Below are positions 26,127-33,608 of a stretch of DNA of 41,208 nucleotides, one piece after another (within the stretch, counting starts at the first letter, position 1; the number at the start of each line of letters is the position of its first letter). The translations under genes and the position numbers were made by a program. The stretch is from Blastocatellia bacterium (GTDB lineage Bacteria; Acidobacteriota; Blastocatellia; Chloracidobacteriales; Chloracidobacteriaceae): assembly GCA_019695185.1 (NCBI GenBank), contig JAIBAN010000072.1, positions 1-41,208 on the forward strand, in the 5' to 3' direction. A model generated the notes under the pieces. The model searched no databases, was not told where the DNA came from, and saw nothing but the letters and a program-made list of their open reading frames with translations.

Positions 26127-26428
26127 CTCAGTGTCAAACCTTCCTTTTTGCCTACTTCTCAGTGTCAAACCTTCCTTTTCTCAGTGTCAAACCTTCCTTT
26201 TTTTGGCCTTTCTCAGTGTCAAACCTTCCTTTTCTCAGTGTCAAACCTTCCTTTTCTCAGTGTCAAACCTTCCTTTTTTTTCTTCAAACCTGTGGAAAAC
26301 TCGTACTTCTCAGTGTCAAACCTTCCTTTTTTTGGCCTTTCTCAGTGTCAAACCTTCCTTTTCTCAGTGTCAAACCTTCCTTTTCTCAGTGTCAAACCTT
26401 CCTTTTCTCAGTGTCAAACCTTCCTTTT
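26127..26428. repeat. Plasmid replication iterons, 11 copies of a 22-bp unit
   Basis: The unit runs from CTCAGTGTCAAACC to TTCCTTTT. Copies begin at 26127, 26158, 26180, 26212, 26234, 26256, 26309, 26341, 26363, 26385 and 26407. Within blocks they are head-to-tail at exactly 22 bp; other steps are 31-32 bp, one further helical turn, or 53 bp. The run 26180-26277 and the run 26309-26406 share the same internal spacer (TTTGGCCTT), so one block is a copy of the other. The array sits directly after the rep gene, beside DnaA boxes and an AT-rich stretch: a classical iteron origin (oriV). Confidence 0.93.
26291..26299 (-). promoter_or_regulatory. DnaA box
   Basis: TGTGGAAAA, reverse complement TTTTCCACA, fits TTWTNCACA. 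Lies between the two iteron blocks inside CCTGTGGAAAAC, which is mirrored exactly at 26437-26448. Confidence 0.7.
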
Positions 26429-26437
26429 TTGAGGAAG

Positions 26438-26446
26438 TTTTCCACA
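26438..26446 (+). promoter_or_regulatory. DnaA box
   Basis: TTTTCCACA, opposite orientation to the box at 26291. The two boxes bracket the second iteron block, just outside the rep stop codon. Confidence 0.7.
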
Positions 26447-26451
26447 GGTCT

Positions 26452-27507
26452 CTATCGGCGGTCAGAGAGATTTGAGCCTGGTAATCGGGCCGCCTTTCCA
26501 CTGCGGTTTGATTCCAGAATTTCAGTATTGAACTCATAGCTGGTCCAAAGTGTTATTTTGGCGTCAACGAGTTTGTTATGTCGATTTGGATCGACTTCCG
26601 GTTCCACTTCAAACTTGTCAATGACTGCCTTTGAAATCATTTCTTCAAGCGCAGCTTTAACTTCGCGCAGGTTGTCCCGCAACTGAGATCGCCGGGTCAA
26701 TCCGAAGTCCTGAATAAGTGTGAGGAGTCGGATGGTGTAGGTCGTGTCCCTGCCAGCTTGAGTGTAGTGGTGAGAAAGGCGTTTATGTAATTGGCGGGCG
26801 ATGACGCTTTTATACGACCAGGCTGTTTCATAGTTGAACCGACGGAAGGTCATATTCAGGATGCTTGCGGTTACCAAAGCATTGAACCGGACAAAGCATT
26901 TGGCATCCCTCCCCTGCTCTTTCCAGTCTTCAAAGCTGCGCAGACCCAGCGTTTCAAAAATATTTGATAACAGGACAGTGGTTCCATCCTGGCTTTTTAT
27001 TTCCAAATTTGTTCTTGCACAGACAATCAGAGCATCCTTGATTTCATTTTTGCTGTAGCTATGCCCGACCCGTTGCAGTTCCTGTTGCAACTGATGGAGC
27101 GTGAACACAACTCCAACCTGATCATCCAGCAAGGCGCTTCGCCCATCGACCGCTAACTTGCGAAGTGCATCCTCAACCGCCTCCTCACGCTGGCCCGGAT
27201 AATAATCCCGGATTACCCCATCTCTGTCTTTGAGGCTGGCAGGAAAAAGTGTCATCCGATACCCAACTTTTCGGCACTCAAATTCACGTTCTATGGACGG
27301 CAGGACCTCACGATTGGACTTCTGCATCTTTTCCCGGTCTGCCTTCCCCCAGAAATATTTTGGGATGAAGTCATAAAGCTCGATACTACGGCTATAGGGT
27401 TTATCGTTCTTGGCCAACAGGTCGAAAAAGTCCAACTGAACAGGCTTGGTTTTTTCGTATTCCTGTAATTTCTTCGCTTTGGGTGGATTCTTGGGCGGCT
27501 GTGTCAT
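26452..27507 (-). CDS. repA: Plasmid replication initiator protein (RepA/TrfA-like)
   Basis: 351 residues. A short lysine/proline-rich leader (PPKNPPKAKKLQEYEKTKP) precedes two helix-rich winged-helix-like parts: DYYPGQREEAVEDALRKLAVDG...GVVFTLHQLQQELQRVGHSYSKNEIKDALIVC, and the C-terminal half with RRFNYETAWSYKSVIARQLHKRLSHHY...LLTLIQDFGLTRRSQLRDNLREVKAALEEM. The pattern resembles replication initiators of broad-host-range plasmids. The protein would bind the iterons that begin 24 nt beyond its stop codon and open the AT-rich flank with DnaA. Its ATG overlaps the ParG-like stop (ATGA), with the ribosome site GGGGGAG inside that gene. Rep and par are therefore one operon, parA-parG-rep, and copy number and partition share control. 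Confidence 0.82.
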   Translation of the reverse strand: MTQPPKNPPKAKKLQEYEKTKPVQLDFFDLLAKNDKPYSRSIELYDFIPKYFWGKADREKMQKSNREVLPSIEREFECRKVGYRMTLFPASLKDRDGVIRDYYPGQREEAVEDALRKLAVDGRSALLDDQVGVVFTLHQLQQELQRVGHSYSKNEIKDALIVCARTNLEIKSQDGTTVLLSNIFETLGLRSFEDWKEQGRDAKCFVRFNALVTASILNMTFRRFNYETAWSYKSVIARQLHKRLSHHYTQAGRDTTYTIRLLTLIQDFGLTRRSQLRDNLREVKAALEEMISKAVIDKFEVEPEVDPNRHNKLVDAKITLWTSYEFNTEILESNRSGKAARLPGSNLSDRR

Positions 27508-27764
27508 TTGGCTCCCCCATTCTTTCGCTGTTCCCGATCTATCTTTTCGTGAATTGCTTCCAGTAACCAGGTGTGGCGTGGGATCTTTATCTTCCGGAGA
27601 GCGATGAGCTGATCAATGTCATCAATCAGGGGTTTGGGAATTCGCAACTGCACACTCAATAGGTTTTTCTCTGTTTCCGCTTGAGCCACAGCCACGCTAC
27701 CCCCTTTGTTGATGAGCTTTTCCACATCCACCTTTTGTTTTTTTGGTTTTTCAACAATTGCCAT
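27504..27764 (-). CDS. ParG-like ribbon-helix-helix partition protein
   Basis: 86 residues from the ATG at 27762-27764 (GAGG upstream). The first 33 residues are polar and likely flexible. The rest forms a ribbon-helix-helix domain: strand LLSVQLRIP, helix KPLIDDIDQLIALRK, then RHTWLLEAIHEKIDREQR. Size and layout match the ParG type that partners small ParA/ParF ATPases lacking a DNA-binding domain. Such proteins bind the centromere, repress the operon through the RHH strand and stimulate the ATPase through the flexible tail (known for ParFG). It follows parA by 52 nt and overlaps rep. TTAACGTTAA palindromes in and around the operon are its likely sites. Confidence 0.75.
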   Translation of the reverse strand: MAIVEKPKKQKVDVEKLINKGGSVAVAQAETEKNLLSVQLRIPKPLIDDIDQLIALRKIKIPRHTWLLEAIHEKIDREQRKNGGAK

Positions 27765-27789
27765 ACTGATACCTCGTTAAAATGTTTTT

Positions 27790-27850
27790 AACGTTTTAAT
27801 AGTTTATATTTTATACCTATTTAACGTTAAAAATATTTCTAAACAACGTT
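27790..27850. promoter_or_regulatory. AACGTT palindromes between parA and the RHH gene
   Basis: AACGTT at 27790-27795, TTAACGTTAA at 27821-27830 (over the parA stop region) and AACGTT at 27845-27850. Same core as the sites upstream of parA. Likely partition or operator sites, or an internal regulatory point before the RHH-rep pair. Confidence 0.5.
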
Positions 27851-28461
27851 AATATCTCATTGGAAGCCTTTTCATCTTGAGGCTTTATCTCTGTAACGGA
27901 CAATCCCTGGGCGGCAGCATTGCTGAAGGCTTTTCGGGAACCAATTGGCGTTTCAAGGAAGGGGATTGTTTCATTTTTGCGCAGAATTGATTCGGCGTCT
28001 TTGTTGTCATTTCCTTTGGAATCGGCCCGGTTCAGAAATGAGTAGGCTTTCAGGCGCGGGTTGACTTCCCTCATTTCTTCGATGAGGGTGGTGATTTTTT
28101 CAATGGTCCATATATCAAAAGACCGGGGCACGAATGGAATCAAAACAATGTCGGCAATACTGATGGCGGCCCGTTGGCTGGTCGTATCCCGTCCACCAGT
28201 ATCAATGATGATATCGTCATATTTTCGCTTCAACCGCGTACCTTCGTTACGGACAGCCGAGCCTGTCAATTTGATTGAGGTGTACCCGGTCTCACCATTT
28301 AGGCGGTCATGGCGCAATAAAGTAAAATCGCTGGCAGTTTCCTGGTCGTCAGCATCAATTAACAACACGTCTTTTTTTTGCGCTGCACTAAGAATTGCCA
28401 AGTGCGTTGCAATGGTAGTTTTACCAGAGCCGCCTTTGATACCTCCAATAAGTAGTATCAT
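27817..28461 (-). CDS. parA: ParA/ParF-type partition ATPase
   Basis: 214 residues with the deviant Walker A KGGSGKTT (K9-T16), Walker A' VLLIDADDQ (about 33-41) and Walker B IIIDTGGRD (about 84-92), followed by IVLIPFVPRSFDIWTI. There is no N-terminal helix-turn-helix, so it is the short type Ib class, which moves plasmids over the nucleoid with an RHH partner. The ATG at 28459-28461 follows AAGGA. A TTAACGTTAA palindrome (28474-28483) touches that ribosome site, which suggests autorepression. First gene of the parA-parG-rep operon. Confidence 0.9.
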   Translation of the reverse strand: MILLIGGIKGGSGKTTIATHLAILSAAQKKDVLLIDADDQETASDFTLLRHDRLNGETGYTSIKLTGSAVRNEGTRLKRKYDDIIIDTGGRDTTSQRAAISIADIVLIPFVPRSFDIWTIEKITTLIEEMREVNPRLKAYSFLNRADSKGNDNKDAESILRKNETIPFLETPIGSRKAFSNAAAQGLSVTEIKPQDEKASNEILTLFRNIFNVK

Positions 28462-28473
28462 AATAAGTTTTCC

Positions 28474-28600
28474 TTAACGTTAAAAAAGTATGTTTAAGAC
28501 ATGTTTTTATCTTAATTTACAATATTTTGCAAATTTTTCACTTTGAGAAGTAAAAAACAACAAATTCTATCGCACACGTCAAAATAACGTTAAAATCACG
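28474..28600. promoter_or_regulatory. Partition operon promoter/centromere region with TTAACGTTAA sites
   Basis: TTAACGTTAA at 28474-28483 and TAACGTTA within AAAATAACGTTAAAAT at 28581-28596, in a very AT-rich stretch upstream of parA. The first overlaps the parA ribosome site. In ParFG systems the centromere lies upstream of the ATPase gene and the same region holds operators. Exact promoter boxes cannot be assigned with confidence. Confidence 0.6.
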
Positions 28601-28659
28601 CTATTTTAACATTGTCAGCAAGAATCGGCAGAAACTTGGCGGTTATAGCCGAGGGATAA

Positions 28660-28980
28660 ATGTCATCCTATCCTGCGGCGCGTGAAGGGGAAAAGGACGG
28701 ATCTGAGCGTCATTTTGATAGCAACGGTGGATGGAAGTGGCTGATTATAGTTTCGTTCAATCGAAAAACATATTGCTTCTTATCGGACGGGTATACTTTC
28801 AATATTTTCAATAATTTACAGGCAATCACAGGTAGAAACGAAGCGAAAAAGCAGGGTGGGTGCTTTGGCATTGAAAAAACCGGAGTCTGCTGGGAAGAGG
28901 CCACCAAAAATGCAAAATCTGGTTTATTCGCCCTGAGAGGGCTGGAAATTTGGCGGGAATGGTTTTCCTTGACCAACTGA
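28660..28980 (+). CDS. Possible small protein of unknown function
   Basis: 106 codons from the ATG at 28660, preceded by GAGGG six bases upstream. The N-terminal part (WKWLIIVSFNRKTYCFLSDGYTFNIFNN) could be beta-rich; the end reads EEATKNAKSGLFALRGLEIWREWF. The opposite strand is also open here, and no family is recognised. Divergent from parA. Weak candidate. Confidence 0.3.
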   Translation: MSSYPAAREGEKDGSERHFDSNGGWKWLIIVSFNRKTYCFLSDGYTFNIFNNLQAITGRNEAKKQGGCFGIEKTGVCWEEATKNAKSGLFALRGLEIWREWFSLTN

Positions 28981-29079
28981 CGAAAACCACGCCAGCGGGC
29001 AAATCAGGGCCGGTTTTTTTGCATGAACCGACCAATCGGTATATTTCAGGGTAGGTAAACCACTCAGTGAGGACCTGAT

Positions 29080-29391
29080 ATGGATGAACCGCAATCCAAT
29101 TCACAATTACCTTCAGTTTATGAACTGCTCGACTAGGTCAAGGACCTGAAAAGTTTCGTGGCTTTCGTAGATGCTTTGGCGCAGGGACGAAAACAAGCGG
29201 AAGACCTGGAGCGGGACCATCCGGATTCGTATCAATACCAAGGGGGCTATGGCTGGGAAACCGGCACCATCTCGGATTTCCTGTGGGCCGCTCTGGCTTA
29301 CCTCGATGACTCTTTTGAAGAGGAAAACCGAACGGAAGCTTCATGGGGTCACTTTGCCCATTTCCTCTACACGGGAAAGATTTATGAATGA
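29080..29391 (+). pseudogene. DUF7660-like small protein gene interrupted by an amber codon
   Basis: The ATG at 29080 follows GAGG 8 nt upstream and begins MDEPQSNSQLPSVYELLD. Codon 19 is TAG (29134-29136), then the same frame continues VKDLKSFVAFVDALAQGRKQ... to FLYTGKIYE and a stop at 29389. YELLD-x-VK...F..FV.AL at the start and a YGWETGTISDFLWAALAYLDDSF...LYTGKIYE end fit the DUF7660 pattern as I recall it; members are about 90-100 residues and are often found near toxin loci. Either the gene is dead, or translation restarts at GTG 29158 (AAGGA 11 nt before) to give 77 residues, or TAG is suppressed. A CAG-to-TAG change is the simplest origin. Confidence 0.6.
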
Positions 29392-29643
29392 CGAATCACA
29401 CTTGGCGAGGAACAGGAAGTGTTTTCTGACAGGAGTTTTGTGAAAAAGACACCAATTTGCAAATCTTCGTACCAACGTCGGAAACCGCTCCAAATCCAGT
29501 CTAAATCCGAAGAGAGTTTGCCTGTTCATCAAAGCTTATCGGACTCAGTGAGTTTTTTGGATTACTCCTTGACCGGCAATGCGTCACCTGCCTGGGGCGG
29601 CTCCATTCCAGCTTTGTCCAAAATGCTCCAAAAAGTTGCTAGG
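29392..29643. other. Short intergenic region, nothing recognised
   Basis: Lies between the broken DUF7660-like gene and the stop codon of the minus-strand sigma-54 activator. No hairpin terminator or gene stands out. Confidence 0.4.
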
Positions 29644-31155
29644 TCAGCTTCCATCTGGCTCAAATTTTTTCATCCAGTTGGTCAGGGTCTGGTAGTTTGG
29701 CAACCCCAGCAATTTTGCTGCTTCTGTTTTTTTTCCTTGAGCCTGTTCCATAGCCTTCCTGAGATAGTGTTGGGTGACTTCATCCAGCACCTTTTGCAAG
29801 GAAAACCCGTCTTGCAGGGGAAGATTCAACAGATTGGTTTCAGTCGCAGAAGCCATGGGAATCAGCGCTTCCTGGATATCTTTTTCCCGAATGGATTCCC
29901 CAGGCGACCACACTGCCGCACGGGTCAAAACATTCATCAATTCACGAACATTTCCTGGCCAACTGTAATTCAACAGCAGGTTTTTCGCAGCTGGGGAAAG
30001 CTGTTTCAGTTTGAAGCCAGGTTCACTTTCGCTGGCTTCCTGATTGACCTTTTGCCAGAGTTTGTCAATCAACAGGCTCAGGTCACCCTGCCGTTCACGA
30101 ATGGGTGGGATTTTCAGAATTGCCACGCCCAGCCGGTAAAACAAGTCATCCCGAAATTTTTGCTCAGAAATTTCCTGAACGAGGTTCCGATTGGTAGCTG
30201 AAATGACCCGCACGTTAATGGGGATTTCTTGAATGGATCCAACCCGTGAGACTTTCTTTTCCTGGAGCACCCGCAGCAATTTGACCTGAGTCTGGAGGGG
30301 AAGCTCACCCACTTCGTCCAGAAAGATGGTTCCTTCATGGGCGGATTCAAAATATCCTTTATGGTCTTTGGTTGCCCCGGTGAACGCTCCTTTGGAATAA
30401 CCGAACAATTCGGCTTCCACCAGATTTTCCGGGATTGCGCCACAATTGACGGGTTTGAAAGGCTTATCTTTTCGTGGGCTGGCTTGATGGATAGCCCGTG
30501 CCAACAGTTCCTTGCCAGTGCCGGATTCACCCAAAATCAGCACCGGAATTGAACGCGGGGCAACATACCGGGCCTTGGTAATCACCTCGCTCATGGCTTG
30601 GCTGCGATAGATGATCTCGTCGAATTCAGGTGCTTCAGGTGGCAGCCCCCGGCTTAATCTTTCCAGGTCATCGTCCGGTTTGGCCAACAAATTTGGCAAA
30701 TACTCAGCCGACATGGCAAAGGGCACAGAGGCGGTTACCACGCCCTTATGCTTGTCAGATTGAATCAATTCCGCCGGGAACCTGGTTTTTCCAATGATAA
30801 TCCACACTGCGGCCATCATCGGGGTGCCGGGACTCAAGTGAAAAACCAATTTACCAGCAGGATTGGCTTGCAAAACTCCCTGGATAACGGCCACCGCGCT
30901 TTCATAAATCTCGCCAAAATCGGTTGGGGTCGTCAGTTGAATAAACCGGGTTGCAATTGGGCTGGCGGTTTTGCCTTGCAACCAGACTTCATAAGCCCGG
31001 TTCTCGGGTTCGGGATAATTCGAAAGCAGGTGAATTGCATCGAATTGGCGGTCAGTCACGGCCCGGCCAATCGGCCCCAAACCGACTTTGTCAATTCCCT
31101 GGCTGGCATCCAGGTCGGTTTTTCCTATCCAGGCAAGCAGCATCTGGTTTGGCAT
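29644..31155 (-). CDS. Sigma-54-dependent activator with RtcR/CARF-like sensor domain
   Basis: 503 residues from the ATG at 31153-31155; no clear ribosome site, and an ATG 12 nt inside is the alternative. Residues 1-150 resemble the CARF domain of RtcR: TPTDFGEIYESAVAVIQGV, then KLVFHLSPGTPMMAAVWIII (H106 onward), then RFPAELIQSDKHKGVVTASVPF, parallel to the order NPWDFEEVY / IHITTGTHVAQICW / LPARLIQS in RtcR. CARF domains sense cyclic oligonucleotides or RNA ends. The AAA+ domain is complete: Walker A GESGTGKE (209-216), GAFTGA (256-261), FLDEVGEL. A Fis-type HTH ends the protein (KTEAAKLLGLPNYQTLTNWMKKF). It should open sigma-54 promoters, and one lies in the divergent intergenic region 180 nt upstream. 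I infer that it controls the DUF2130 operon. Confidence 0.85.
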   Translation of the reverse strand: MPNQMLLAWIGKTDLDASQGIDKVGLGPIGRAVTDRQFDAIHLLSNYPEPENRAYEVWLQGKTASPIATRFIQLTTPTDFGEIYESAVAVIQGVLQANPAGKLVFHLSPGTPMMAAVWIIIGKTRFPAELIQSDKHKGVVTASVPFAMSAEYLPNLLAKPDDDLERLSRGLPPEAPEFDEIIYRSQAMSEVITKARYVAPRSIPVLILGESGTGKELLARAIHQASPRKDKPFKPVNCGAIPENLVEAELFGYSKGAFTGATKDHKGYFESAHEGTIFLDEVGELPLQTQVKLLRVLQEKKVSRVGSIQEIPINVRVISATNRNLVQEISEQKFRDDLFYRLGVAILKIPPIRERQGDLSLLIDKLWQKVNQEASESEPGFKLKQLSPAAKNLLLNYSWPGNVRELMNVLTRAAVWSPGESIREKDIQEALIPMASATETNLLNLPLQDGFSLQKVLDEVTQHYLRKAMEQAQGKKTEAAKLLGLPNYQTLTNWMKKFEPDGS

Positions 31156-31332
31156 AATGTGAAAATATAAAATATTTTTCCAAGTGTACAAATAATTTTA
31201 TAACTTGTTTACAGTTTTTTCGACAGCCGCACATGAACACAATCCGTCAGGCGCGCTTGATTTGAGCAGTAAACATCAATACATCAATATTTTACCTTTT
31301 TCCTGAAGCAGTTTTGGTCATTTCCCAAATCC
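31156..31332. other. Divergent control region of the defence-like island
   Basis: AT-rich spacer between the activator gene and the sigma-54 promoter; activators of this class usually bind upstream enhancers here. TGTTTAC (31206-31212) and GTAAACA (31269-31275) are inverted copies, and CATCAATA is directly repeated at about 31274-31289. These are candidate enhancer elements, not proven. Confidence 0.4.
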
Positions 31333-31350
31333 TTTGGCACCCCAATTGCC
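31333..31350 (+). promoter_or_regulatory. Sigma-54 (-24/-12) promoter driving the DUF2130 gene
   Basis: TTTGGCACCCCAATTGCC: GG at 31336-31337 and GC at 31348-31349 are separated by exactly 10 bases, matching TGGCAC-N5-TTGC. Predicted transcription start is near 31361, giving a leader of about 40 nt before the ATG at 31401. The only sigma-54 activator gene in the window is divergent from it. Confidence 0.85.
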
Positions 31351-31400
31351 CAAGTGGAGTTTATCCAATTGAAAACAAGCTTGAGGAGCGAAGGAAAAAT

Positions 31401-32807
31401 ATGAATTCCCAGATGATTGCCTGTACCCAATGTGGTGCCGAAATTGAATTGACCGAAGCCTTTCAAAAGCAGTTTGAAGATCGGTTGCGCAAAGAATACT
31501 CCCAGCAATTAAGCCTGGAAAAATCGAAACTGGAGCAATCGTTAAAACAGGAATTGGAGGACCAATTCAGTTTTGAATTGCAAGACCTGCGCAGCCAATT
31601 GGACCAAAAACGGGACACCATCAAAGACTTGCAGGCGAAGGAACTCGGCTTTCGCCAACGTCAACGCGAGTTGGATGCCAAGGCTCAACAGCTTGAAGCG
31701 GAAGTTCAGACACGGGTTGAGCAGGAGAAGGTCCTCATTGCGGACCAATCCCGACAGCAAACGGAACAACGAATGGGTTTGGAGTTGCAGGATTTGCGCA
31801 ACCAAATCGCGCTCCAGGAAACCCATTTAGAGGAAGCCCGCCACCAGGAGCTGGAACTGCGCCGGCAAAAACACGAACTTGCACAACGGGAAAAATCCCT
31901 TTCGCTGGAGGTTCAGCGGCAACTGGATGCTGAAAGCGACAAAATCCGTCAGGAAATTCAAACCCGGATGGGCGAGGAATTCCGGCTCAGGGAAGCCGAA
32001 AAAGACACCAAAATCGCGGGCATGTTGCGGCAGATTGAAGAGTTGAAACGAAAGGCAGAACAGGGTTCCCAGCAGGCCCAGGGGGAAGCTCTCGAAATCG
32101 TGCTGGAAAAATTGCTGCGCGAACAGTTTCCTTCGGACGACATTCAGCCGGTTCCCAAGGGGATTCGGGGCACGGATGTGATTCAGAAAGTCATCACTCA
32201 ACGGGGAAATTACTGCGGGACCATCCTTTGGGAATCCAAGCGGGTGAAATCCTGGAGTGACGAGTGGATTACGAAACTCAAAGCCGACCAGCGTGAGGTC
32301 AAAGCTGATATTGCGGTCATCATCACGACTGTTCTGCCCAAGGGAATTCAGCACATTGGCTGCATTGATGGGGTCTGGGTGGCCGATTTTTCTTCGTTGC
32401 TGGGGCTGACCCTGATTTTGCGAAAAGGTCTTTATGATGTGGCCTATGCCAAACATGCCCTGGCTGGCAAAACGGAGAAAATGGACCTGCTCTACAAGTA
32501 CCTCATCGGGCCTGAATTCCGCCAATTGGTTGAGGTGCTTGTCAGTACCTCGCAAACAATGCAACGGGACCTGGAGAGTGAAAAACTGGCCATGACCAGA
32601 ATTTGGGCCCGGCGCGAAAAACAAATTGCCCAGGCTGTATTGAATACGGCGCGAATGTATGGCGATTTGCAGGGGATTATCGGGACCTCTCTGCAACCAA
32701 TTTCCACGCTGGAACTGCCGGCTGAAACCGCAATCGGCGACCTTGGCAAAATAGCTCCTGGCACCACTTGGGAGGGACCAATTGATACGAATTCCATTAC
32801 CAATTGA
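31401..32807 (+). CDS. Coiled-coil DUF2130 protein with PD-(D/E)xK nuclease-like signature
   Basis: 468 residues from the ATG at 31401, preceded by AAGGAA. An N-terminal CTQCGAEIELTEAF (one CxxC) is followed by a long coiled coil (about residues 20-245, rich in Q, E, L and R). The DUF2130 domain spans about 245-440: GTDVIQKVI (D259), GTILWESKRVKSWSDEWI (E278, K280), then VKADIAVIITTVLPKGIQHIGCIDGVWVADF. D...ExK in this strand context resembles PD-(D/E)xK nucleases, so I infer a DNA or RNA cleaving or binding role. The biochemistry of the family is not established to my knowledge. It is the first gene after the sigma-54 promoter, so expression should be silent until the CARF-type activator is triggered. 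The next gene starts 52 nt later. Confidence 0.85.
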   Translation: MNSQMIACTQCGAEIELTEAFQKQFEDRLRKEYSQQLSLEKSKLEQSLKQELEDQFSFELQDLRSQLDQKRDTIKDLQAKELGFRQRQRELDAKAQQLEAEVQTRVEQEKVLIADQSRQQTEQRMGLELQDLRNQIALQETHLEEARHQELELRRQKHELAQREKSLSLEVQRQLDAESDKIRQEIQTRMGEEFRLREAEKDTKIAGMLRQIEELKRKAEQGSQQAQGEALEIVLEKLLREQFPSDDIQPVPKGIRGTDVIQKVITQRGNYCGTILWESKRVKSWSDEWITKLKADQREVKADIAVIITTVLPKGIQHIGCIDGVWVADFSSLLGLTLILRKGLYDVAYAKHALAGKTEKMDLLYKYLIGPEFRQLVEVLVSTSQTMQRDLESEKLAMTRIWARREKQIAQAVLNTARMYGDLQGIIGTSLQPISTLELPAETAIGDLGKIAPGTTWEGPIDTNSITN

Positions 32808-32859
32808 CGGATCGGGCGAATTCGTGAAAGGAAACCAAACCGAACTTCCTGGAGGAAAC

Positions 32860-33450
32860 ATGGCTGAAAACCTGACCGGTTCATCACCAATCACCAACCA
32901 TCCAAATTCGAAGGACCAAGAACTGCGCTACATTCAACTGCTGGAAAAATTGGCTGCTTCTTTTGGACTGAGCGGCATTCCCCGCGAACGGTGGACCCTT
33001 TTTGAGAATTATCTGCGGCCAGCCCATCCGCCCCTGCTGAAATTCCTGGAACGGCACAACCTGAAATTTCCCACTTCCCGTGGGCTTGACGGGCCGATTC
33101 ATTTTCTGTGCAATACCGATTTTTCCCTGGCGGTAAGCCATGTCCACAGTACCCAGGCGGATTTCGGCTATTTGGTGTTGCTCATCAAACATGCCACCGG
33201 TGAAGTTTTTTCCACGGTTGAGCACACCATTCACCGGGTCGCCTATCGGTATAGTCACGGCAAAGTTGTGACCGACGTGCAGGAAATGCTGGTGCGTGCC
33301 TTTTATCTTCCAGGGGAACGTGGTGTATTGTCACGCATCCGGCATGGGAATAGTGAAATCGTGCGGTTTCTGGACCGTGGCCACATTACGCATCCAGACC
33401 GTTTCACAACCCGTACCTATTGGGTTCAGCTCTGTGGACGCTGCCACTAA
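32860..33450 (+). CDS. Unknown protein in the sigma-54-controlled operon
   Basis: 196 residues from the ATG at 32860 with GGAGG 4 nt upstream. After a polar N-terminus come a helical stretch (LRYIQLLEKLAASFGL), FENYLRPAHPPLLKFLERHNLKFPTSRGLDGPIHF and a beta-rich middle (LAVSHVHSTQADFGYLVLLIKHATGEVFSTVEHTIHRVAYRY). Conserved-looking H, D and R residues end the protein (GRGHITHPDRF-like segment; CGRCH at the C-terminus). The final CxxCH could bind metal; there is no signal peptide, so haem attachment is unlikely. I do not recognise it. Being second behind a sigma-54 promoter, between a nuclease-like gene and hsdM, it is a candidate effector or partner. Confidence 0.6.
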   Translation: MAENLTGSSPITNHPNSKDQELRYIQLLEKLAASFGLSGIPRERWTLFENYLRPAHPPLLKFLERHNLKFPTSRGLDGPIHFLCNTDFSLAVSHVHSTQADFGYLVLLIKHATGEVFSTVEHTIHRVAYRYSHGKVVTDVQEMLVRAFYLPGERGVLSRIRHGNSEIVRFLDRGHITHPDRFTTRTYWVQLCGRCH

Positions 33451-33608
33451 CCAGGCTTTTTTCTCTCGGCCAAACCCAACCCTGCGCTGCGCTGCAAACC
33501 CTGTCAGCATGAAGAATTTGCCGAAGCCGAAGGCGCAATTTAGAATGAAAAATGAAAAATCAAAGAAGTTGAAATCCAAAACTCAAACCGAACAGCTCAA
33601 AACTCCTT

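Noticed and set aside
26127..26428. CRISPR array
   Set aside because: Most units abut directly at 22 bp with no unique spacers, and the array adjoins a rep gene and DnaA boxes.
26046..26539. Plus-strand frames with repeated FLFSVSNLPF peptides
   Set aside because: They are translations of the 22-bp iterons in three frames, not proteins.
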